Below, piece after piece: positions 7,227 to 11,758 of a DNA stretch of 11,758 bases. This stretch comes from Alteromonadaceae bacterium. GTDB lineage: Bacteria; Pseudomonadota; Gammaproteobacteria; Pseudomonadales; Oleiphilaceae. Position numbers and translations under genes: made by a program. The DNA lies in assembly GCA_013393545.1 (NCBI GenBank), contig JABXHG010000400.1:1-11758 (forward strand), read 5' to 3'. The first letter of the stretch is position 1, and the number at the start of each line of letters is the position of its first letter. The notes under the pieces are model-generated. The model was not told where the DNA came from. It saw only the letters and a list, made by a program, of their open reading frames with translations, and ran no database searches.

Positions 7227-7340
7227 TCACTCAACGTTACCGTCTTGCCCTTTAACCGGGATATAGGTGGCTTCAATCCATATTCTTTGCCCTCGGCCTC
7301 CTTGCCGGTTAAAGGTGCTGGGCTGTGGGTGCCGGCATTC
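7227..7340 (-). pseudogene. PAS-domain gene remnant (MCP/aerotaxis-type)
   Basis: On the minus strand, codons from 7316 down to a TGA at 7227-7229 encode TFNRQGGRGQ RIWIEATYIPVKGQDGNVE. The IWI-A-TY-PV---G signature matches the last strands of PAS domains in sensory and chemotaxis proteins, where sequence normally continues with KVVK-A-DIT. Upstream codons to about 7340 stay open but show no clear homology, and there is no start codon or ribosome site. After the TGA, AAGGTGGCCAGG in another frame could encode the next PAS residues, suggesting a small frameshift. I call it a decayed fragment between csp and the EF-hand gene. The call rests on my memory of the PAS motif. Confidence 0.5.
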
Positions 7341-7420
7341 GCTGGTGCGAGCTTGGCAGTCCGCCGCTTGCGGCTTCTGTTTTTGAGACCTGGCGAGTTG
7401 TCAGTTCAGGCTCTGAGGGC

Positions 7421-7846
7421 TTAACTACCAAAGTCTTCCAGCGTCACTTTGCCATCATTGTTTTTATCCAGGTCATTGAACCAGTCATCTGTGCCGGCCA
7501 GGAATTCGTCACGCCCAACACGACCATCACCATTGGCATCGCTGTTTTTCAGGCTCATGCCATTCGCAACGGACTTCATCTGTTCACGTTGTTCATCGTC
7601 ATAATTCGACACATCATTAGCGCGAGCGGCATCAAACGCGACGTACTCCTCAGCACTGAGATAGCCGTTCTGGTTTTTATCGAATGCGTTAAATACATTC
7701 CCTCTCATTTTGCGCAATTCTGTAACTGTTGCAGCGCCATTTTGATCCAGATCCCAGGTTTGCATGAACTGGTGCCCCGGTGATGACTGACCAAACGCTG
7801 CTGTCGAAATGAGTGCCAAAGCGCCACAAAAAACGAGATGCTTCAT
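7421..7846 (-). CDS. secreted calcium-binding protein with four EF-hand loops
   Basis: The protein is 141 aa with a signal peptide (MKHLVFCGALALISTAAFGQ). Four 12-residue EF loops are visible: 32-43 (DLDQNG, Glu43), 56-67 (DKNQNG, Glu67), 103-114 (DANGDG, Glu114) and 127-138 (DKNNDG, Asp138). Loop 1 lacks the usual aliphatic residue at position 8 (Ala39) and loop 4 ends in Asp, so those two may bind weakly. GAGGGAG lies about 8 nt before the ATG. Such proteins act as periplasmic calcium buffers or sensors; no specific partner is indicated here. No obvious terminator follows the stop. Confidence 0.93.
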   Translation of the reverse strand: MKHLVFCGALALISTAAFGQSSPGHQFMQTWDLDQNGAATVTELRKMRGNVFNAFDKNQNGYLSAEEYVAFDAARANDVSNYDDEQREQMKSVANGMSLKNSDANGDGRVGRDEFLAGTDDWFNDLDKNNDGKVTLEDFGS

Positions 7847-7899
7847 TGTAATGCTCCCTCTGGGAAGTGTAGTTCATAAATGATTATGCATATAACGAA

Positions 7900-8055
7900 A
7901 TGGCATTCATGCCCCGTAGGTCGGTTATGTTGACTGACAAGCTTATTCAGGAAGTGGCTTTGTGGATTAAAGAGATCTTGAATCTCAGCGCCGGTGTTAT
8001 CCAGCGGTATTTGGTGGTGTTCGACGATTCAAGAGAAAATGGCACACTGCACTAA
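7900..8055 (+). CDS. hypothetical small protein of up to 51 aa
   Basis: An open frame runs from ATG 7900 to TAA 8055, with further in-frame ATGs at 7909 and 7927. The last has TAGG six bases upstream and would give 42 aa. LTDKLIQEVALWIKEILNL forms a plausible amphipathic helix, followed by a VIQRYLVVFDD strand-like segment, which is more protein-like than random. I do not recognise a family. The same frame stays open after the TAA until 8287, so a broken longer gene is possible, though that later part overlaps strong hairpins and looks non-coding. Confidence 0.3.
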   Translation: MAFMPRRSVMLTDKLIQEVALWIKEILNLSAGVIQRYLVVFDDSRENGTLH

Positions 8056-8164
8056 TTCCTGACTCGTGATGGTGTTCCCTGCGGGCCAGAGCTATATGGA
8101 GAGCCTGAAGCAGTTTTATGTTTTGAGACGGCTCGTAACTGTCGGAAGGGTCAGGATTGGCTCA

Positions 8165-8240
8165 GATCGCCTTTGGGCGATCCTCGGGGCTTTGCCCCGT
8201 CGTCACTAGGTTCCGACGCCCAAACGGCTGGTGCCGTTTG
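8165..8240. other. cluster of three strong hairpins, candidate structured RNA
   Basis: Three perfect stems follow each other. They are GATCGCC (8165-8171)/GGCGATC (8176-8182), CGGGGC (8185-8190)/GCCCCG (8194-8199) and CAAACGGC (8221-8228)/GCCGTTTG (8233-8240), with 3-4 nt loops. Read on the plus strand they lead into the terminator at 8281-8325, so a small RNA of about 150-200 nt is possible. Read on the minus strand they trail the tRNA-Arg fragment and its terminator. I see no clear promoter. The 8056-8164 stretch holds no supported gene. Confidence 0.4.
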
Positions 8241-8280
8241 TCGAGCGCAGGTTCTCACCAAAGCTAACGAGCAAACCAGA

Positions 8281-8325
8281 ATTCCATAAAAAAGCCCCGC
8301 ACTTGGCGGGGCTTTTTTATGGAAT
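8281..8325. terminator. 20-bp perfect inverted repeat forming a bidirectional terminator
   Basis: Arms 8281-8300 and 8306-8325 are perfectly complementary around the 5-nt loop ACTTG. The inner GC stem GCCCCGC/GCGGGGC is flanked by A6 and T6, so it terminates on both strands. The outer ATTCCAT/ATGGAAT extends pairing further than usual. It ends one base before the tRNA-Arg CCA, fitting an original tRNA terminator on the minus strand. Confidence 0.92.
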
Positions 8326-8326
8326 A

Positions 8327-8374
8327 TGGCCCGCCCGTCAGGATTCGAACCTGAGACCTTCGCCTCCGGAGGGC
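8327..8374 (-). pseudogene. 3' fragment of tRNA-Arg(CCG), probable att site of an integrated element
   Basis: On the minus strand this reads GCC, anticodon loop CTCCGGA (8371-8365, anticodon CCG), GGCGA, variable GAGGTC-like segment, T-arm TCAGG-TTCGAAT-CCTGA, acceptor strand CGGGCGG, discriminator G and CCA (8329-8327). It closely matches the 3' half of bacterial tRNA-Arg(CCG). The 5' half is absent: upstream of GCC, pairing with GGCGA fails and no D-arm or 5' acceptor strand follows. Integrases that use tRNA genes recombine in the 3' half and leave exactly such a copy at the far end of the element. The intact terminator on its left implies the element body lies to the right. A 12-bp palindrome ACCTTCGAAGGT (8375-8386) abuts the break. 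Confidence 0.8.
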
Positions 8375-8526
8375 ACCTTCGAAGGTAGGCAACAACCGGT
8401 CTAAATCGGTGAAAAGTCTCAAAGATCAAATACCTAAAGCAAAAACCGCCAGCCTCCAAAACCCCGATATATCAGCATTTTAAGCCAATTAACACCGAAG
8501 TGTGGCACATCTTTGTCAGGTAACCG

Positions 8527-8545
8527 ATGTCCGGAAACAGGACAT
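8527..8545. promoter_or_regulatory. palindromic operator-like site, copy 1
   Basis: ATGTCC (8527-8532) and GGACAT (8540-8545) are inverted around 7 bases. The core TGTCCGGAAACAGGACA (8528-8544) matches copy 2 in 15 of 17 positions. It sits in the gene-free region next to the tRNA-Arg fragment. No binding protein is known to me for this motif. Confidence 0.5.
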
Positions 8546-8629
8546 TTGATCGGTGCCCTCCAGGCACTCTAAACGGATATTTGGATCCGATTTTTTCAGG
8601 TCGGGGAGTGCAGAATTGTCAGGATTTCA

Positions 8630-8648
8630 GTGTCCGGAAATCGGACAC
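8630..8648. promoter_or_regulatory. palindromic operator-like site, copy 2
   Basis: GTGTCCG (8630-8636) and CGGACAC (8642-8648) are inverted around 5 bases. The 17-bp core (8631-8647) repeats copy 1 at a distance of 103 bp, in the same orientation of its GGAAA spacer. A related GGTCCGGAG half lies at 8656. Plausible roles are a regulator site or accessory sites for element excision. Confidence 0.5.
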
Positions 8649-8692
8649 GCTTTAGGGTCCGGAGAAAACTAGATCGTTGAATTAAATAAACA

Positions 8693-8757
8693 ATAGCATT
8701 CCTGCCATCATACTTCGATCAAATCTTTCGAGCACGATTCGCTCGGAGCAATGCTAT
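8693..8757. repeat. nested inverted repeat
   Basis: Outer arms ATAGCATT (8693-8700) and AATGCTAT (8750-8757) enclose an inner hairpin CGAGC (8729-8733)/GCTCG (8741-8745). A further 6-bp hairpin TTGTAT/ATACAA lies at 8790-8807, just after the AlpA-like stop. No T-tract follows, so neither looks like a standard terminator. Apart from these repeats the 8387-8817 region contains no supported gene. Confidence 0.35.
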
Positions 8758-8817
8758 CTCCGCGTGGCTTTTTGATTAGGCGGGGTCGTTTGTATTGCGA
8801 CATACAATGGTGACGAC

Positions 8818-8982
8818 TCACTGTAAGCCTTCTTCAAAAGCTTGCAGGTCTTTTTCCCTCCAACGCGTGGTCCCAGGGCCGACCTTAATTGGCCTGGGAA
8901 ATCTCCCCTCTCTGACCCAACGCCATATAGTTTTAGTTGAGACTTTGTAGCGGCTACTGACTTCATCGACGGTGTAAAACAT
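8818..8982 (-). CDS. AlpA/MerR-like helix-turn-helix DNA-binding protein
   Basis: The protein is 54 aa from ATG 8982, or 87 aa if it starts at ATG 9081 in the same frame. I prefer 8982 because GAGAG lies about 8 nt upstream and homology begins there. Residues FYTVDEVSSRYKVSTKTIWRWVREGRFPRPIKVGPGTTRW form the winged-helix layout of AlpA-type regulators and excisionases: helix-turn-helix with a TIWRW recognition helix, then the RFP-P-K-G wing. These small proteins are typical of integrative elements, where they control integrase expression or act as recombination directionality factors. Its position about 450 bp from the tRNA-Arg att-like scar supports that role. No integrase is in view, so the partner is unknown. 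Confidence 0.75.
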   Translation of the reverse strand: MFYTVDEVSSRYKVSTKTIWRWVREGRFPRPIKVGPGTTRWREKDLQAFEEGLQ

Positions 8983-9230
8983 GGGCTTTCTCTCAGCAGT
9001 TGCGGAGGTTTCGATTTGTTCCGCTTCAAACGAACCTGTGATACTCCAGGTGACGTTGTCTGAATTGATCGATGACAGCATTGATGAATGTCTGATTGGT
9101 GGCTATGGCCTGCTTTGCCGCTAATCGTCAGAATCAATGACCGTTCGACTGGGTGAGTGGCTTGGTGGAAAGGCGATCCAGTCCCTTTGAATCTGGCGAC
9201 AGATCTGATCGCCGTTGGGAGGCTTAAAGA

Positions 9231-9512
9231 TTGATAACGACTGATATGAAGCAGTATCCAATGAAAGTCATTAGCGGTGGTCAGACTGGTGCCGACCGCG
9301 CGCCACTTGATGCGGCGATAGACCGGAATTACCCGATCGCGGGCTCTTGCCCAAAAGGGCGCCTAGCAGAGGATGGGGCGATACCAGAGCGCTACCCGCT
9401 TACGGAAATCACTGGTGGCTATCGAGCCCGAACTCGAAAAAATGTTCAGACAGGCGACGGTACGCTTGTTGTCTATCGCGACGAACTCCCGGGAGCTAGC
9501 GAGGAGAGTTAG
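9231..9512 (+). CDS. short putative molybdenum-carrier-like (SLOG-type) protein, C-terminally truncated
   Basis: The protein is 93 aa. The TTG start at 9231 is supported by GGGAGG (9217-9222) eight bases upstream; ATGs at 9246 and 9261 lack such a site. MKVISGGQTGADRAPLDAAID and CPKGRLAEDGAIPERYPL are the hallmark N-terminal motifs of the family named putative molybdenum carrier, a nucleotide-binding Rossmann-like fold related to SLOG/YpsA proteins. GTLVVYRDELPG corresponds to the next strand. Members I know run to about 150 aa, with a GGT motif here and a C-terminal half; this one stops at PGASEES. It therefore looks truncated, and no clean continuation is seen in the other frames. Function in this family is weakly established. 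A 7-bp inverted repeat GGCGATC/GATCGCC (9172-9213) lies upstream. Confidence 0.7.
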   Translation: MITTDMKQYPMKVISGGQTGADRAPLDAAIDRNYPIAGSCPKGRLAEDGAIPERYPLTEITGGYRARTRKNVQTGDGTLVVYRDELPGASEES

Positions 9513-9738
9513 TATTCCAGATCGTACCTGCGCAGGTCTTGTTTGAATCCCTTCGAATTCGAGGTGTTCGTATGACGGGTTGTCCTTGAGATTTAACCTT
9601 CTGTGCAGCGTCTGCCCAAAAAAAGGCAGGGTCACCACCATCCTTTGCTGTGTTGAGGTTTACTAAGCTGAAAACGGTTAAGCTAGAGTGGAGTAGATCA
9701 GTAATATCCGATTATCTGGAAGCAGTAGGACAGGAGTC

Positions 9739-11148
9739 ATGAAAAGTAATAGTGTTGAGGTTAGTAAACGCTATCTATATCACAAAATCATTGCTTATCT
9801 GGAAGGCGTAATATGCTCGGATCCCCAGAAGGGTAAGAAGCTTCCCTCTGTCAGGGAGATATGTAAGGTTTTTAAAGTGTCTCCGCCAACAGTGGTGAAA
9901 GCCTACTCGGAACTTGAGGCAAAAGGACTAGTCTTGGCTATCCCAAAGTCTGGATACTTTATCGATAACGCCTCGCGCTGCGAGGCGTTGGCTCCAGACG
10001 AAAAGCTCATAACCCGCATCTATAAGAATGCTCGAATGCCAGGGGTAATTCCGCTTAGCATAGACGCCGCTGCGAAATCGTCAGATCTTTGGACCTTAAT
10101 GCAGCGAAAACTCAGAAGAGGTGGGGCTTTAGAGGAATATGATGTCAAAAATTATTCTCTAGAGGGTGACAGTAGATTGCGGGCAGCGATAGCTTATTTG
10201 TACACAAAAAACGGCATAGCCTGGAACTACGATGATGTCATTATCGCCAATGGTTATCAGATCGCTCTTATAGCCGCCATAAAAGCTTCAACGCGCTCGA
10301 CACACATTCTGGTGGAAGCGCCGTGCTCATGGGCAACTCTCGAAATTCTTGAGACCTTAGGAGTAACACCTATCGAACTCTATCTTCAAGGCTCGCCATC
10401 AACACTGAAGAGTGAAATTGTTAGGAGCATCGACAGATATGGAATAACATCGGCAATTTTCTCTGCAACGATTAACCCAATCACGGGTCATTCCCCTCCT
10501 CAAGACATTGTAAACATGCTGCTTCAGGTTCTGGCTGAGCGAAGGATATCCATTGTAGAAACAAACGTGTACGGCAATATCGTGTTTTCAGAAGCACAAC
10601 CACTCAGGGTTTCTTATCCTCCCGAGTTTATGCTCTGTGTCGGAACTTTCTCTAAGACTATAAGCCCTTCGTGCTGTATGGGATATGTGCTTACGAAAAG
10701 GATGAGCCTCGAAGTCCTTTCGTCCCTACAGCACACACCAAATACCATTTCTTCGGAGATCCAAAATGCACTCGCTGAACTAATAATGGATGGCCTATAC
10801 GAGAAGGGAGTCACTCGTCAGATACAGGTGCTGAAAAAGCTCATGGAAAATATGACCGAACTTCTGGAGAAATACCTTCCTAGCGGCAAGGTGCGTTTCG
10901 ATCGGCCTGATGGCGGAGCTGTGATCTGGCTGGAATCCACCAATGGCGTGGACTCTATTGCACTTTATAATCGTCTCATAGATTTTGGCGTTTCAATAGC
11001 TCCAGGTTATATATTTTCGTCCACTTACAAATTCTCTAAATGCTTTCGTATTAGTTATGCGACTGATTGGTCGGGAAATATTCCTAAGGCCATCGCTACG
11101 ATTGGAAAGCAGATACTTAAACTTGAACGTACAGGCAACGGATTGTAG
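9739..11148 (+). CDS. MocR/YdcR-type GntR-aminotransferase regulator
   Basis: The protein is 469 aa, the usual MocR length. Residues 8-75 form a GntR winged helix (LPSVREICKVFKVSPPTVVKAYSELEAKGLV, SGYF) that binds DNA; residues about 100-465 form an aminotransferase fold I domain used as a PLP and ligand sensor. GTFSKT (302-307) gives the Schiff-base Lys306, INPITG (245-250) has Asn246 and Pro247, and CFRISY (435-440) gives the carboxylate Arg437. The expected E-D-D-x-Y motif reads ETNVY (274-278): Thr275 replaces the aspartate that pairs with the PLP ring nitrogen, so catalysis is unlikely. TAGGA and CAGGAG precede the ATG. The overall likeness is closest to E. coli YdcR. It converges on a PLP-enzyme remnant, a possible former target. 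The gene is AT-rich relative to the left half. Confidence 0.9.
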   Translation: MKSNSVEVSKRYLYHKIIAYLEGVICSDPQKGKKLPSVREICKVFKVSPPTVVKAYSELEAKGLVLAIPKSGYFIDNASRCEALAPDEKLITRIYKNARMPGVIPLSIDAAAKSSDLWTLMQRKLRRGGALEEYDVKNYSLEGDSRLRAAIAYLYTKNGIAWNYDDVIIANGYQIALIAAIKASTRSTHILVEAPCSWATLEILETLGVTPIELYLQGSPSTLKSEIVRSIDRYGITSAIFSATINPITGHSPPQDIVNMLLQVLAERRISIVETNVYGNIVFSEAQPLRVSYPPEFMLCVGTFSKTISPSCCMGYVLTKRMSLEVLSSLQHTPNTISSEIQNALAELIMDGLYEKGVTRQIQVLKKLMENMTELLEKYLPSGKVRFDRPDGGAVIWLESTNGVDSIALYNRLIDFGVSIAPGYIFSSTYKFSKCFRISYATDWSGNIPKAIATIGKQILKLERTGNGL

Positions 11149-11183
11149 TTGCCCTGTTCACGATTTGTTATACCTAGCAAGCA

Positions 11184-11645
11184 TCACAATTTAGCGGCCT
11201 TTATTGCCTTGAGTATATCCTTGGCTAGGTCTTCCCAAGCCTCTATACCGATGGAGAACCGTAAAAGTTCAGGCCTAATACCCTGCTCTAATCTTTGTTT
11301 TTCAGTAAGCTTGTGGTGGGAGGTAAGTGCTGGAGCGCAGACTGTTGTCTCAACCCCTCCTAGGCTAATTCCAGGTGTGATTAGATCCAGAGTCTGGAGG
11401 AAGTTAGGGATGGAGATACTATTCTTCTTGAACTCTATTGAGAAAAGGGAACCTGGACCGTTCATTTGCGCAGCAGCAACCTCGAATCCGGTATGGCTGG
11501 AGAGGCCAGGGTAGTACACCTTATTCACAACCTCTTTGGACGCTAATATTTCGGCTAACTTAAACGCATTGGTATTCTGCTCTCTCACGCGGATGGCGAG
11601 GGTTTTGAGGCTGCGATCGAGAAGGTAACAGTCTAGCCCGAATTT
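11184..11645 (-). pseudogene. C-terminal remnant of a cystathionine gamma-synthase/lyase-family PLP enzyme
   Basis: The minus-strand frame ends at TGA 11184 and reads back to about 11645 as FGLDCYLLDRSLKTLAIRV, followed by about 134 more residues. DRSLKTL--RV, PGISLGGVET and LLRFSIGIE are C-terminal motifs of the Cys/Met metabolism PLP family (cystathionine synthases, lyases, methionine gamma-lyase). Full-length members are about 380-400 aa, so only about 150 aa remain; the PLP lysine and substrate half are gone. Homology breaks at the point where the insertion sequence begins, so the gene was cut by insertion. A GTG at 11588 could serve as a start but the product would be inactive. Exact substrate cannot be assigned. 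Confidence 0.8.
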
Positions 11646-11758
11646 CTCACAGGGGATAAAAGAAAGCGGCTGAAAGTGCTATGGTTTCAAGAGCCTAACC
11701 AATCCACCAAGCACCAACAGCCGCTTCCAAAATGGTACCTGAAAAACTGACCTTCTCG
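11645..11758 (+). mobile_element. left end of an IS1380-family-like insertion sequence
   Basis: From about 11645 the PLP-gene reading frame loses homology. The following leader contains a 9-bp inverted repeat AAGCGGCTG (11664-11672)/CAGCCGCTT (11718-11726) and then a transposase-like start. The exact terminal repeat cannot be fixed without the other end, which lies outside the window; the boundary is uncertain by about 15 bp. Confidence 0.55.
11732..11758 (+). CDS. IS1380-family transposase, first nine codons only
   Basis: The ATG at 11732 opens a frame MVPEKLTFS that runs off the window. IS1380-family (DDE) transposases typically begin with a short KLTF-R-NRRKIEA stretch, which this matches as far as it goes. 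Nine residues are little evidence; support comes mainly from the abrupt disruption of the neighbouring gene and the leader repeat. Confidence 0.45.

Noticed and set aside
8151..8459. 102-codon minus-strand open frame
   Set aside because: It reads through the tRNA-Arg fragment, its terminator and the hairpin cluster, so it is a non-coding translation artefact.
8501..8516. TGGCAC-N-TTG sequence resembling a sigma-54 promoter
   Set aside because: The GG to GC spacing is off by one and the -12 GC is absent (TGTC).
8754..9137. 127-codon minus-strand frame overlapping the AlpA-like gene
   Set aside because: The overlapping frame encodes a clear helix-turn-helix protein; this one is low-complexity with no motif.
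9605..9625. CTGCC-A-run-GGCAG as a terminator after the molybdenum-carrier-like gene
   Set aside because: The stem is only 5 bp with the A-run in the loop and no T-tract after it.
9363..9641. Minus-strand 92-codon frame opposite the molybdenum-carrier-like gene
   Set aside because: It overlaps the well-supported plus-strand gene, shows no recognisable motif and lacks a convincing ribosome site.

Overview
The window reads like a chromosomal segment of a marine gammaproteobacterium. The overall look is Marinobacter-like: small csp, CDF and sigma genes, several lipoprotein and periplasmic genes, and moderate-to-high GC on the left. The genus is an impression from protein style, not a search result. 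Nothing essential or species-diagnostic is present.

Left part (1 to about 8374) looks like backbone. A degenerate tRNA-Cys-like gene (88-161) sits at the edge. On the minus strand a PhoX/DUF839-type lipoprotein gene (3876-2131) precedes a two-CXXCH cytochrome-like lipoprotein gene (2057-420), with an intrinsic terminator between them. Upstream of the PhoX-like gene are 11-bp-phased GTCA repeats resembling a Pho box. Divergently lies a CDF cation efflux gene with its own terminator. Then comes a tight pair, a group-2-like sigma-70 factor overlapping a periplasmic glutathione-peroxidase-type protein by one base (TAATG), probably a stress-response operon. A bidirectional terminator separates this pair from a convergent cold-shock protein gene. 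A PAS-domain gene remnant and a four-EF-hand periplasmic protein follow.

Boundary (about 8140-8830). A structured stretch of three strong hairpins ends in a 20-bp perfect inverted repeat that is an intrinsic terminator. Immediately beyond it is only the 3' part of a tRNA-Arg(CCG) gene on the minus strand, broken at the anticodon arm. This is the expected scar of a tRNA-targeting integrative element whose body lies to the right. The next 430 bp hold no gene but contain two nearly identical TGTCC...GGACA palindromes and a larger inverted repeat.

Right part (about 8375 to end) looks accessory and is visibly more AT-rich. It holds an AlpA/MerR-like small DNA-binding protein, a short TTG-started protein like the N-terminal part of putative molybdenum carriers, a MocR/YdcR-like GntR-aminotransferase regulator whose usual PLP-pyridine aspartate is replaced, and the C-terminal remainder of a cystathionine-gamma-synthase-family PLP enzyme. 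That last gene is interrupted by the left end of an IS1380-family-like insertion sequence, whose transposase start runs off the window. No integrase, CRISPR array or complete novel defence system is visible. The most interesting candidates are the tRNA-Arg boundary with its paired palindromes, the permuted PhoX-like protein with a Pho box, and the MocR protein with an altered cofactor site.
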